Of a DNA stretch of 64,000 bases, positions 8,437 through 17,752 are shown piece after piece (position 1 is the first letter of the stretch; every line of letters starts with the position of its first letter). Under the pieces are notes generated by a model. The model ran no database searches, was not told the DNA's origin, and saw only the letters and a program-made list of their open reading frames with translations. Made by a program: the position numbers and the translations under genes. The DNA lies in the NCBI GenBank assembly GCA_905214425.1, contig CAJMLY010000001.1:1-64000 (forward strand), written 5' to 3'. The DNA comes from an uncultured bacterium (GTDB lineage: Bacteria; Actinomycetota; Coriobacteriia; Coriobacteriales; Coriobacteriaceae).

Positions 8437-9696
8437 ATGAAGATTGCCGTCGCCGGTACCGGCTACGTCGGCCTGTCCCTCGCCGTCCTGCTCTCGCAGC
8501 ACAACGAGGTCCATGCGCTGGACATCGTTCCCGAGAAGGTCGAGAAGATCAACAACTTCGTGTCGCCCATCCAGGACAACGAGATCGAGCGCTTCCTAGC
8601 AGAGGCAAAGGCGGGGGAGCGCGAACTCGACCTGCACGCCACCGTCGACGTGGTCGAGGCCTACGCTGGCGCCGACTTCGCCGTCATCGCTACGCCCACC
8701 AACTACGACAGCGACAGGAACTTCTTCGACACGAGCTCCGTCGAGGCCGCCATCGCCGCCGTGCGCTCGGTGAACCCGGACGCCTGGATCGTCATCAAGT
8801 CGACGATCCCCGTCGGCTACACCGCGGGCCTTCGCGAGAGGTTGGGCGACAGCAAGATCTTCTTCAGCCCGGAGTTCCTGCGCGAGAGCAAGGCTCTCTA
8901 CGACAACCTGCACCCCAGCCGCATCGTGGTCGGCGCGCCGAAGGAGGACGCCGACGCAGTGACCGCCGCTGAGCACTTCGCCGGCCTGCTCGCGCAGGGT
9001 GCCGATCCCGCCGAGCTCGAGCGAGTCAACGCCGACGGTTCCAAGGGCATCCCTGAGCTCGTGCTGGGCACCACCGAGGCCGAGGCCGTCAAGCTCTTCG
9101 CCAACACCTACCTGGCGCTGCGCGTGGCCTACTTCAACGAGCTCGACACCTACTGCGAGGTCCGCGGCCTCAACACCCGCGACGTCATCGACGGCGTGTG
9201 TCTGGAGCCGCGTATCGGCAGCCACTACAACAACCCCAGCTTCGGCTACGGCGGCTACTGCCTGCCCAAGGACACAAAGCAGCTGCTCGCCAACTACAAG
9301 GACGTGCCCCAGAACCTGATCGAGGCAATCGTGGACGCCAACCGCACCCGCAAGGACTTCGTGGCCGACGAGGTGCTGCAGATGGTGTGGAACCGCGTGT
9401 ACGAGGGCAAGGAGAAGCCGGTCGTGGGCGTGTACCGCCTGACGATGAAGTCCAACTCCGATAACTTCCGCGCGAGCTCCATCCAGGGCGTCATGAAGCG
9501 CGTGAAGGCCAAGGGCGTTCCCGTGGTGGTCTACGAGCCCACGCTGGACGCTCCGGAGTTCTTCGGCTCCGAGGTGACCCACGACCTGGAGGCCTTCAAG
9601 GCCGGCTGCGACGTGATCGTCGCCAACCGCTGGAGCGACGAGCTCGCGGACGTGGCGGACAAGGTCTATACACGCGACCTGTTTAAACGAGACTAG
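8437..9696 (+). CDS. UDP-glucose 6-dehydrogenase
   Basis: This 419-residue enzyme of the UDP-glucose/GDP-mannose dehydrogenase family has the NAD-binding motif GTGYVGLS at the N terminus, TIPVGYT, FFSPEFLRE, and the catalytic cysteine in GYGGYCLPKD. It oxidises UDP-glucose to UDP-glucuronate, supplying an acidic precursor. The ATG at 8437 has CGGAGAAG just upstream. An alternative ATG at 8398 overlaps the preceding stop and would add 13 residues. The downstream gene at 9706 likely epimerises the product. Codon use is strongly GC-rich, unlike later genes of the operon. Confidence 0.93.
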   Translation: MKIAVAGTGYVGLSLAVLLSQHNEVHALDIVPEKVEKINNFVSPIQDNEIERFLAEAKAGERELDLHATVDVVEAYAGADFAVIATPTNYDSDRNFFDTSSVEAAIAAVRSVNPDAWIVIKSTIPVGYTAGLRERLGDSKIFFSPEFLRESKALYDNLHPSRIVVGAPKEDADAVTAAEHFAGLLAQGADPAELERVNADGSKGIPELVLGTTEAEAVKLFANTYLALRVAYFNELDTYCEVRGLNTRDVIDGVCLEPRIGSHYNNPSFGYGGYCLPKDTKQLLANYKDVPQNLIEAIVDANRTRKDFVADEVLQMVWNRVYEGKEKPVVGVYRLTMKSNSDNFRASSIQGVMKRVKAKGVPVVVYEPTLDAPEFFGSEVTHDLEAFKAGCDVIVANRWSDELADVADKVYTRDLFKRD

Positions 9697-9705
9697 GTGG
9701 TATGA

Positions 9706-10752
9706 ATGGCAAATAGAAAAGTCCTCGTCACCGGAGCCGCCGGCTTTATCGGCGCGTTCCTCGTCAAGAAGCTGCTCGAGGAGACCGATGACGTGATCGT
9801 CGGCCTCGACAACCTCAACAGCTACTACGACCCCGGCATCAAGGAGGCCCGCCTGCGCATGCTGGCCGAGGCCGACACAAACGGCCGCTTCACCTTCGTG
9901 CGCGGCGACCTGTGCGACGCCGCCCTCATCGAGCGCCTGTTCGCACAGAACGGCTTCGACGTCGTGGTGAACCTTGCCGCCCAGGCGGGCGTGCGCTACT
10001 CCATCGAGAACCCGCGTGCCTACCTCGAGAGCAACCTCGTGGGCTTCTTCAACGTGCTCGAGGCCTGCCGCCACCACCCCGTGAAGCACCTGGTCTACGC
10101 CAGCTCCAGCTCGGTCTACGGCGGCAACAAGAAGGTGCCGTTCTCCGAGGAGGACTGCGTCGACTCGCCGGTGTCGCTCTACGCCGCCACCAAGAAGTCC
10201 AACGAGCTCATGGCCGCAGCCTACTCCAAGCTCTACTCCATCCCGGCGACCGGCCTGCGTTTCTTCACGGTGTACGGCCCCATGGGCAGGCCCGACATGG
10301 CCTATTTCGGCTTCACCGAGAAGCTGCGCCGCGGCGACACCATCAAGATATTCAACATGGGCGACTGCCGCCGCGACTTCACCTACGTCGACGATATCGT
10401 CGAGGGCGTCAGGCGCGTTATGGACGCCGCCCCCGAGGTGAAGATGGGCGAGGACGGGCTGCCCCTCGCCGCGCACCGCGTCTACAACATCGGCAACTCG
10501 CACCCCGAGAACCTGCTCGACTTCGTCGACACGCTGCAACGCGTGTTGGTGGAGGAGGGCGTGCTGCCTGCGGACTACGACTTCGAGGCCCACAAGCAGC
10601 TCGTGCCCATGCAGCCCGGCGACGTGCCCGTCACCTACGCCGACACCACGGCACTCCAGCGCGACCTGGGCTACAAGCCCGCGACGCCGCTCGAGGACGG
10701 CCTGAGGGCCTTCGCCAAGTGGTATAAGCGCTATTACGGGGGCTGTTGCTAG
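9706..10752 (+). CDS. UDP-glucuronate 4-epimerase (NAD-dependent epimerase)
   Basis: This 348-residue extended short-chain dehydrogenase has GAAGFIG at the N terminus, the catalytic YAATKKSNE (YxxxK), SSSSVYGG and FFTVYGPMGRPDMA. The last is typical of UDP-glucuronate 4-epimerases of the CapI/GAE group, which yield UDP-galacturonate. It lies nine bases after the UDP-glucose dehydrogenase, so the two genes form a UDP-GlcA to UDP-GalA module. Substrate choice is inferred from the family and the neighbour. Confidence 0.88.
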   Translation: MANRKVLVTGAAGFIGAFLVKKLLEETDDVIVGLDNLNSYYDPGIKEARLRMLAEADTNGRFTFVRGDLCDAALIERLFAQNGFDVVVNLAAQAGVRYSIENPRAYLESNLVGFFNVLEACRHHPVKHLVYASSSSVYGGNKKVPFSEEDCVDSPVSLYAATKKSNELMAAAYSKLYSIPATGLRFFTVYGPMGRPDMAYFGFTEKLRRGDTIKIFNMGDCRRDFTYVDDIVEGVRRVMDAAPEVKMGEDGLPLAAHRVYNIGNSHPENLLDFVDTLQRVLVEEGVLPADYDFEAHKQLVPMQPGDVPVTYADTTALQRDLGYKPATPLEDGLRAFAKWYKRYYGGCC

Positions 10753-10753
10753 C

Positions 10754-11878
10754 GTGCGAATCGCAATGATTGGGCATAAGCGGTTTGGCTCTCGCGAAGG
10801 TGGGGTCGAAGTCGTTGTTACGGAACTGGCGCGTCGTATGGCTGCTCTTGGGCATGAGGTTACATGTTACGATCGCACCGGCTCCGACGTAATGACCGGC
10901 GAGGCGACATCCCTTTCCGAGCGCATCGCTGACGGTGTTCGTATTGTGCCGGTAAAGACAATTGATAAGAAGGGCCTTGCTGCACTTTCTTCGTCCTATT
11001 TTGCGACTCGACAGGCGATTAAGGACCGTCCTGACGTGATTCATTACCACGCCGAAGGGCCCTGTGTTCCACTGCCCCTTGCCCGTCGGGCAGGAATTCG
11101 CACCGTTGCAACGATCCACGGTCTTGACTGGCAGAGGGCCAAGTGGGGACGACTTGCTAGCACTTGTATCAAGATGGGCGAGAAGGCGGCTGCAACCCAA
11201 TCGAATGAGCTGATTGTCCTGTCGTCGTCTGCGGAGGGCTACTTCAAGCAGGAATACGGTCGTGAGGCTACTCTCATACACAATGGAGTGGAAATCCGTG
11301 AGCGTATTGATGCCAGTTTCATCGCTGGGCGTTGGGGCCTATCTCGTGGCGACTACATCTTGTATCTTGGCCGACTGGTGCCCGAGAAGCGTGGTGATTT
11401 GCTCGTTGATGCTTTCCGTCGGCTCGATACCGATAAGCGCTTGGTCATTGCTGGCGGAGGTTCTGACACCGATGCATTTGAGATTGAGCTTAGAAATCGG
11501 GCTGGTTCTGACCCGCGTGTTATTTTTACCGGATTCGTCACGGGTGACCTTCTCGCCGAGCTCTATTCGAATGCATATGTCTACGTGCTCCCTTCCGATG
11601 TGGAAGGTATGCCACTTTCTCTTATGGAAGCCATGTCCTACGGTACATGTTGCGTTACGAGCGATGTGCCCGAATGCGCTGACGTTCTTGGAAGTGCCGG
11701 CGCAACTTTTGCCAAAGGCAACGTTTCTGAGCTTACTCGCGTCCTTCGCGGCCTTCTGGATAATCCGGAAAGGGCCAACAAGCTCGGCGAGAGTGCTCGC
11801 GAGCGCGTGAGAAATAACTATGACTGGGATTCCGTCGTCGAACGGACCCTCGAGCTTTATCAAGGAGAGGCCCGATGA
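10754..11878 (+). CDS. Glycosyltransferase, GT4 family
   Basis: This 374-residue GT-B fold enzyme has an N-terminal acceptor domain (GGVEVVVTELARRMAALGHEV) and a C-terminal Glycos_transf_1 domain with YLGRLVPEKRGDLLVDAF and the nucleotide-sugar-binding segment PSDVEGMPLSLMEAMSYG. It adds one sugar to the lipid-linked repeat unit at the cytoplasmic face. The start is GTG, one base after the epimerase stop. The end overlaps the next ATG by four bases. From here the codon use becomes less GC-rich than in the three preceding genes. Sugar and linkage are unknown. Confidence 0.88.
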   Translation: MRIAMIGHKRFGSREGGVEVVVTELARRMAALGHEVTCYDRTGSDVMTGEATSLSERIADGVRIVPVKTIDKKGLAALSSSYFATRQAIKDRPDVIHYHAEGPCVPLPLARRAGIRTVATIHGLDWQRAKWGRLASTCIKMGEKAAATQSNELIVLSSSAEGYFKQEYGREATLIHNGVEIRERIDASFIAGRWGLSRGDYILYLGRLVPEKRGDLLVDAFRRLDTDKRLVIAGGGSDTDAFEIELRNRAGSDPRVIFTGFVTGDLLAELYSNAYVYVLPSDVEGMPLSLMEAMSYGTCCVTSDVPECADVLGSAGATFAKGNVSELTRVLRGLLDNPERANKLGESARERVRNNYDWDSVVERTLELYQGEAR

Positions 11879-13137
11879 AGATAATCTTGGCGAATTATCG
11901 CTACTATGTCTCGGGCGGTCCCGAGATTTATATGTTCAACGTTAAGCGCCTTCTCGAAGACGCCGGGCATACTGTTATTCCGTTTTCGGTCCGCAGCCCG
12001 CTCAATGAGGATACGCCATATTCTCGTTATTTTCCCCATGGGAAGAGCGAGTCGGGTGACGCCTACTTTAACAACGTTAAGAAGACTCCGAAGAACGTCG
12101 CTCGTTTGCTCTCCTGCGCTTTCTATAACCGCGAGGCATATAAGAATCTCCGCCGTCTCATTCAGGACGAGAGGCCGGACGTCGTTTACGTTCTGCAGCA
12201 GATTAACGCGCTTTCTCCGAGCATCTTCAAAGCGTGTCACGATGAAGGCGTAAGGGCTGTCCACAGGCTTTCAGATTTCAATATCATGTGCCCCCGTTCC
12301 GATTTCCTTTGCAATGGGGAGGTCTGTACTGCTTGTATCAACGGTGATTACTCCAAGGCTGCCGATATGTCCTGCTGCCATGGCTCGAGGGCCACAACTG
12401 CAGTACGCATCGCGTCGATGAAGTTTCACCGCTTCAAGCGCCTGTTTGATTATGTGGATGCATTCGTCTGCCCCTCCGCGTTCACGGCGTCCCTTCTCAA
12501 GAAGTCCGGTGTACCAGGGGAGAAGATTAATGTTGTTCCGACGTTTACTACGGCTCCTTCTCGGCCTGAGGTCTGTCCTGCCGCGGGAAAGTACGCACTC
12601 TATCTTGGTAGGATCAGTCCCGAAAAGGGCGTTGATCTAACCGTAGATGCCGCCATGCGCAACAGCGGTGTTAGGCTCAAGATCACTGGTCGTACCGATG
12701 ACGAGTACGCTGCGTCAATTAAAACGGCTGTAGAAGAGGCCGGCATATCGGACCGCGTAGATTTCGTAGGCTTCGTTAAGGGCGAGGAGAAGGAGCGCCT
12801 CATTGACGGCGCCGCTTGCGTTCTCTGCCCATCGACTTGGTTTGAGAACATGCCCAACACCGTGCTAGAGGCCTACGCACATGGCAAGCCGGTTGTCGTT
12901 TTCGATATCGGCTGCATGCCGGAGCTGGTGGAGAACGGGGAGACGGGATCCGTGCTTCCCCTGGGCGACGTTGATGCCCTTTCGAAAACCATCGCCTTTT
13001 ACCTGGAGAATCCGGATGAAGCCAGACATCAGGGTATGAATGGTCGTAATGCCGTGCTAATGAAATATACACCGCAGAACCATCTCGAGAAGCTTGAAGC
13101 GATTCTTGATCCTGCATGCGCCAAGAAAGAGGACTAA
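11875..13137 (+). CDS. Glycosyltransferase, GT4 family, with Cys-rich insertion
   Basis: This 420-residue GT-B enzyme has an N-terminal donor/acceptor lobe, YLGRISPEKGVDLTVDA, and the C-terminal PSTWFENMPNTVLEAYAHGKPV signature. Between them, around residues 138-170, sits a cysteine-rich segment (CPRSDFLCNGEVCTAC, then CC), found in a subset of GT4 enzymes and possibly metal-binding. It overlaps the preceding gene by four bases (ATGA). The role is inferred from the family. Confidence 0.87.
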   Translation: MKIILANYRYYVSGGPEIYMFNVKRLLEDAGHTVIPFSVRSPLNEDTPYSRYFPHGKSESGDAYFNNVKKTPKNVARLLSCAFYNREAYKNLRRLIQDERPDVVYVLQQINALSPSIFKACHDEGVRAVHRLSDFNIMCPRSDFLCNGEVCTACINGDYSKAADMSCCHGSRATTAVRIASMKFHRFKRLFDYVDAFVCPSAFTASLLKKSGVPGEKINVVPTFTTAPSRPEVCPAAGKYALYLGRISPEKGVDLTVDAAMRNSGVRLKITGRTDDEYAASIKTAVEEAGISDRVDFVGFVKGEEKERLIDGAACVLCPSTWFENMPNTVLEAYAHGKPVVVFDIGCMPELVENGETGSVLPLGDVDALSKTIAFYLENPDEARHQGMNGRNAVLMKYTPQNHLEKLEAILDPACAKKED

Positions 13138-13142
13138 TCCAC

Positions 13143-14288
13143 ATGGCCGAAAAGAAACTCAACGGTACCGTCATCGTCACCTACCGCTGCAACGCGCGCT
13201 GCACCATGTGCAACCGCTACAAGGCGCCTAGCCGCCCGGAGGAGGAGCTCTCCATCGAGACCATCAAGAAGCTCCCCAAGATGTACTTCACCAACATCAC
13301 CGGCGGCGAGCCCTTCATCCGCCAGGACCTCAAGGACATCGTTCGCGAGCTCTACAAGAAGTCCGACCGCATCGTGATCTCCACGAACGGCTTCTTCACC
13401 GACCGCATCATCGACCTGTGCGAGGAGTTCCCCAACGTCGGCATCCGCATCTCCATCGAGGGCCTGCAGCAGACCAACGACAAGATCCGCGGCCTGGATA
13501 ACGGCTACAACCGCGGCTACGCCACGCTCAAGAAGCTCGTCGAGCTCAAGCACCCCGACGTCGGCTTCGGCATGACGGTGCAGGACCTCAATGCGCCCGA
13601 CCTGGTACCCCTCTACAAGATCTCCGACGAGCTGGGCATGGAGTTCGCCACGGCGTCGCTCCATAACAGCTTCTACTTCGTCGAGGCCAAGAACATCATC
13701 CACGACCGCCCCATGGTGGCGAAGAACTTCGAGGACCTGGTCAACGAGCTGCTCAGGTCCAACAGCCCCAAGAAGTGGTTCCGCGCCTACTTCAACCACG
13801 GCCTCATCAACTACATCTACGGCCAGCCGCGCCTGCTGCCCTGCGACATGGCGTTCGACACCTTCTTCATCGACCCCTACGGCGACGTCATGCCCTGCAA
13901 CGGCACCAAGGACAAGGAGGTCATGGGCAACCTCAACGAGGAGTCCTGGGACGAGCTCTGGAACTCCGACCAAGCTGAGAAGGTTCGCACGAAGGTCCGC
14001 CACTGCGACCGCAACTGCTGGATGATCGGCTCGGTGAGCCCGGCCATGCACAAGTACATCTGGAAGCCCGGCTGGTGGGTACTCAAGCACAAGGTGAAGG
14101 CGCTGTTCACCAAGAGGCCCTATGACATGCATGAGCTTAAGGTCGTGCGCGACTACGAGGAGGGTCGCGTGACCAAGGAGCAGCTCGACGCCTGCTCGAC
14201 TTGCGACCTGTGCGCCAAGATCAACGATGGCCTTTCCGAGGCGTCGAAGGCGGACGCCCACGTGTATGAAACGCATGAGGCAATGTAG
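13143..14288 (+). CDS. Radical SAM/SPASM protein in glycan operon
   Basis: This 381-residue protein has the radical SAM cluster motif CNARCTMC (Cys16, Cys20, Cys23), NITGGEPF, and Cys-rich C-terminal segments (CDMAFDTFFIDPYGDVMPCNGT, CDRNCW, CSTCDLC) that fit SPASM auxiliary iron-sulfur clusters. Radical SAM proteins in polysaccharide loci may modify sugars or aglycones; the reaction here is unknown. The start at ATG 13143 follows AAAGAGGA. Codon use is markedly GC-rich, like the genes at 7.6-10.7 kb and unlike both flanking genes, so this gene probably has a different history. Confidence 0.85.
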   Translation: MAEKKLNGTVIVTYRCNARCTMCNRYKAPSRPEEELSIETIKKLPKMYFTNITGGEPFIRQDLKDIVRELYKKSDRIVISTNGFFTDRIIDLCEEFPNVGIRISIEGLQQTNDKIRGLDNGYNRGYATLKKLVELKHPDVGFGMTVQDLNAPDLVPLYKISDELGMEFATASLHNSFYFVEAKNIIHDRPMVAKNFEDLVNELLRSNSPKKWFRAYFNHGLINYIYGQPRLLPCDMAFDTFFIDPYGDVMPCNGTKDKEVMGNLNEESWDELWNSDQAEKVRTKVRHCDRNCWMIGSVSPAMHKYIWKPGWWVLKHKVKALFTKRPYDMHELKVVRDYEEGRVTKEQLDACSTCDLCAKINDGLSEASKADAHVYETHEAM

Positions 14289-14408
14289 GGGTATAGCGTT
14301 GTCGGCCTCTGGCCTTACTATTTTGCGCGCAGATAGCAAGTTTTCTTAGTTATTTTGCTCGGAAGACAAGTCATCTTTTTTTCTACTCGCAAGAGGAGGT
14401 ATATAAGC

Positions 14409-15674
14409 TTGCATTGCCCGAAGATGCGGGGCAAAGGTGAATTTGCGTTTGGCGTTATAGCTCTTTTCGTCTGCTTATTTGCTTATTGCTCTTCTCTGAT
14501 AACTTATAGAATTAGTTTTGTTATTTTTGCTTTGAGTATCATGCTGATGATTGCCCTTGCCGTTCGAAGTGGCAGGATTGTGTCCTTTGATCTGAGAGCA
14601 ATCGTGCCACTATTGCCATGGGGTGCGGTTGCTGTCATGGCTGCTATCGGATTTGTACTGGGCGGTGGTTACGACCTTTCTGCAACTATTGCCCTTGTCT
14701 CCGTAGTTGTTATTAGTTATTTTGCAGCTGAAAACCCTAATTGGATTCTGCCTACCGTTAAAGTTTTTATTGGGGTTTTACTCATTTTTGCATTGGCAAC
14801 TATTGCCTGCTATGTAGCGCCTCAGCTCTATACTGGTTTTATAAAACCGACGTTCTATTCAAATGTGCCAATGGCAATGGACTATCGATCGGGTTTAGCG
14901 TCACACTATAGTCATAATGGTACTTTCTGCACGATAGGCTTAATACTCGCTTCCTCTATGTCCTTTTATGGCAGCGAGTCAAGTTCAACTAAACGGTTCT
15001 ACGGCATTCTTGCGTTAATTTTCTTTATTGCTCTTGTTTTGACTACAAAAAGGGCTCATTTGTTGTGCGGGATTTTTGCTATTGGTTTGGTTTACTTGCT
15101 TTCTGGCAATAGCCATAAATATCTTAAGGCAATTGGAGTCACGGTATTGGTGCTGCTTGCCGTGGCTATCCTTGCGCCTCTTGTTCCTGGCGTTGAGGCG
15201 ACAATCGAAAGATTGAATTCAACCTTTTCCAGTGGTACCAGCTTCGAGGACAACGTTAACAATAGGACATTTCTTTGGAATTACGCCCTTAATGGCCTTT
15301 CCCAGGCACCCTTATTTGGTCATGGCTGGACTAGCTACTGCTATCGTTGGCCTGACGGTTTTACTATTACATATATGGCGCACAATGAGCTCCTTAATCT
15401 TTTATATGAAACCGGTTTTTTTGGAACTGCCTTGGTTCTTGCTAGCTGTCTAACAAGTTTTGTATTGACCTTCACGACTATTTCGAAGGTTGTGGAGGGG
15501 CAACAAAAAGCTTTTCTACGCCTTTCACTTTGCATTCAGGTTTTCTTTTTAAGCTATGCGTTCACGAGCGGAGCTCTATTCACAACGATTCCAAACCTGA
15601 TTACGTATTTCTTTGCTATCGCGATAACTTGCAGCCTCCGGTGGAATTCAATTTCCCGCCAAAATGCTGCGTAA
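14409..15674 (+). CDS. Wzy-type O-antigen/capsule polymerase
   Basis: This protein of about 421 residues is very hydrophobic, with roughly eleven to twelve membrane segments and a longer outside loop near residues 280-340 (FEDNVNNRTFLWNYAL, FGHGWTSY, HNELLNLLYETGFFG). The HNxxL...GxxG pattern is typical of the O-antigen ligase/polymerase superfamily. It would polymerise flipped repeat units outside the membrane. GAGGAGG at 14393-14399 points to the TTG at 14409; ATG 14424 is an alternative. Strongly AT-rich codon use starts here. Confidence 0.82.
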   Translation: MHCPKMRGKGEFAFGVIALFVCLFAYCSSLITYRISFVIFALSIMLMIALAVRSGRIVSFDLRAIVPLLPWGAVAVMAAIGFVLGGGYDLSATIALVSVVVISYFAAENPNWILPTVKVFIGVLLIFALATIACYVAPQLYTGFIKPTFYSNVPMAMDYRSGLASHYSHNGTFCTIGLILASSMSFYGSESSSTKRFYGILALIFFIALVLTTKRAHLLCGIFAIGLVYLLSGNSHKYLKAIGVTVLVLLAVAILAPLVPGVEATIERLNSTFSSGTSFEDNVNNRTFLWNYALNGLSQAPLFGHGWTSYCYRWPDGFTITYMAHNELLNLLYETGFFGTALVLASCLTSFVLTFTTISKVVEGQQKAFLRLSLCIQVFFLSYAFTSGALFTTIPNLITYFFAIAITCSLRWNSISRQNAA

Positions 15675-15692
15675 GAGCAACGGAGATAATTA

Positions 15693-16613
15693 ATGGGAAA
15701 AATTAGTAAAGCAGTTCAGTATATGAAGCATCCTTTGAGAGCTTACTCATTAATCTCAAAATGGGGATGGACTCGCTGCTTGCCTGATGAAATTCACTTA
15801 AAAATAATGTATAGGGCGCTGATTGGAAAGAATATCAATCTTGATAATCCAAAAGGCTTTAACGAGAAGCTGAACTGGCTAAAGCTTCATGATCGTAACC
15901 CTCTCTACAATATCCTTGTTGACAAGCTGGCTGTTAAGCAGTGGGTCGCTGACAAAATTGGCGCTCAATACGTTTCTGAGACTTATGACTCTTGGGACCG
16001 TGTCGAGAGCATAAGCCTCGAGAATCTTCCCAATCAGTTCGTGCTTAAGACGAATCATGACAGCGGCGGAGTTGCTATCTGCCGCGACAAGTCCTCGTTT
16101 GATTTTGATGCGGCCAAGAGGGTTCTTCGTAGACATCTCAATAGTAATTATTTTTGGTGGACAAGGGAGTGGCCCTATAAGGATGTTACCCCCATGGTCA
16201 TGGCTGAGGAGTATCTCGAGGATGAAGGCTTCGATACTGGCCTAGTTGACTATAAAGTCACGTGCTTTAACGGAAATCCTCGCCTAATTGAGGTGCATAG
16301 GGGTAGGTTTGGTGAACATACTTGCAACTATTACGATCAGGATTGGAATCCAGTCACCATCGATTGGGCTGGCATCCCAGTTTCTCCTGTTGAGGTCGAG
16401 CGTCCTGAAAAGCTTGAGAAAATGCTCGAGTTGAGCAGCGTTCTCACTAGGGGAATTCCTCAAGTACGTTGTGATTGGTATGTTCTGGGCGATCGCTTAG
16501 TTTTCGGAGAGTTAACGCTGTTTAATGGGGCCGGACTTGATCCCATTGATGAGAAAAACGATTTATGGCTCGGATCGCTCATTGATTTGTCGCTTGCCTA
16601 TGGGGATCAATAA
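15693..16613 (+). CDS. TupA-like ATP-grasp protein
   Basis: This 306-residue protein matches the TupA-like ATP-grasp family seen in capsule and teichuronopeptide loci: PKGFNEKLNWLKL, DKLAVKQWV, FVLKTNHDSGG, VMAEEYLE, DYKVTCFNG, and a C-terminal RCDWYVLGD/FGELTLFNGAG. ATP-grasp enzymes join a carboxylate to an amine or thiol, so this one may amidate uronic acids with amino acids. That fits the UDP-uronate module upstream but is inference. It lies 18 bases after the polymerase gene. Confidence 0.83.
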   Translation: MGKISKAVQYMKHPLRAYSLISKWGWTRCLPDEIHLKIMYRALIGKNINLDNPKGFNEKLNWLKLHDRNPLYNILVDKLAVKQWVADKIGAQYVSETYDSWDRVESISLENLPNQFVLKTNHDSGGVAICRDKSSFDFDAAKRVLRRHLNSNYFWWTREWPYKDVTPMVMAEEYLEDEGFDTGLVDYKVTCFNGNPRLIEVHRGRFGEHTCNYYDQDWNPVTIDWAGIPVSPVEVERPEKLEKMLELSSVLTRGIPQVRCDWYVLGDRLVFGELTLFNGAGLDPIDEKNDLWLGSLIDLSLAYGDQ

Positions 16614-16646
16614 TTCGTTTAGAAGCACGATAAGGTGATTATTAAT

Positions 16647-17723
16647 ATGAGAATTGGTATCGTTACATTATTTGGTAATTTTAATTACGGCAATAGACTT
16701 CAGAATTATGCGCTTCATACCGTTTTGAGCCAAATGGGGCATGATGTAGATACGCTCGTTACTCTTGAAAAATCATCTGCACTTAAATCCATTTTTCACA
16801 AGTATTTTGAAAAGGAGAACGGTGCGATAAGGTTCAGGACTAAAAAGGAGCGTGGTCGCGATGCTGCTTTTTCTAAGTTTACAGATTCTCTAATTCCTAC
16901 AAGAATTATTTCAACGAACGGCAGTGGTATTTCGTCTCAATTGAATGATGAGTACGACTATTTTGTTGTCGGAAGTGACCAGGTCTGGAATCCCCTTTGG
17001 TGGGGCGATTCTCTGGAGTGCAGATGCGCCAATGATTATCTTCTTCAATTTGCCGACGCTAATAAGCGAGTAGCATACTCAGCCAGTTTTGGCCTGGCAT
17101 CTCTTCCCGAGAATTGGGCGTCTTCCTTTAAGGAAGCTCTTGAATGCTATTCGGATATTAGTGTGCGAGAAGATGCCGGAGCTCGCATTGTAGAGGAACT
17201 GACTGGTCGAAAAGTGCCGGTTACCCTAGATCCGACCATGCTTTTGACTGCAAATCAATGGCGTAAGATAGAAAAGCCTGTGGCTTGCAAGCAGAAGTAC
17301 GTATTTCAATTTAATCTTGGCGAACTGTCTGATGCTCAGGTTAAATTGACGGCGGAGTTGAAGTCACTCGGGTATGAAATTGTTGACTACATGAATCCTA
17401 AGTGCCGCTATTTTGGCGGTGATCCTTCGGATTTCCTTTCTTATATCGATAAGGCCGACTGTGTCTTAACCGATAGTTTTCATGCATCGGTTTTTTCGAT
17501 TTTGTTTAAGCGTCCCTTTGTCGTTTTTGATCGAAAACATGCGAACGGCTCCAACATGAACAGTCGTATTAACACCTTGCTGCAGTTGTGTGGCCTCGAG
17601 GAACGGTGGGGTATTTCGGATGCGACACGCGCGCTTAACTGCGACTATTCTGGAATCGACCGTGCTATAGATATTCGCAGGGCATATTCCAATTCATACT
17701 TATTAGACGCTTTGTCACGTTAA
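16647..17723 (+). CDS. Polysaccharide pyruvyl transferase family protein
   Basis: This 358-residue GT-B-like protein has GNFNYGNRLQNYAL at the N terminus, VVGSDQVWNPLWW, and the C-terminal DCVLTDSFHASVFSILF, the hallmarks of the CsaB-type pyruvyl transferase family. Members transfer pyruvate from phosphoenolpyruvate to sugars as ketals, giving negative charge; some act as glycosyltransferases instead. An in-frame GTG at 16635 exists, but AAGG spacing favours ATG 16647. It stands in a run of decoration genes. Confidence 0.85.
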   Translation: MRIGIVTLFGNFNYGNRLQNYALHTVLSQMGHDVDTLVTLEKSSALKSIFHKYFEKENGAIRFRTKKERGRDAAFSKFTDSLIPTRIISTNGSGISSQLNDEYDYFVVGSDQVWNPLWWGDSLECRCANDYLLQFADANKRVAYSASFGLASLPENWASSFKEALECYSDISVREDAGARIVEELTGRKVPVTLDPTMLLTANQWRKIEKPVACKQKYVFQFNLGELSDAQVKLTAELKSLGYEIVDYMNPKCRYFGGDPSDFLSYIDKADCVLTDSFHASVFSILFKRPFVVFDRKHANGSNMNSRINTLLQLCGLEERWGISDATRALNCDYSGIDRAIDIRRAYSNSYLLDALSR

Positions 17724-17752
17724 ATTCGTCCCCTTCAGTTATCGGAGAACAC

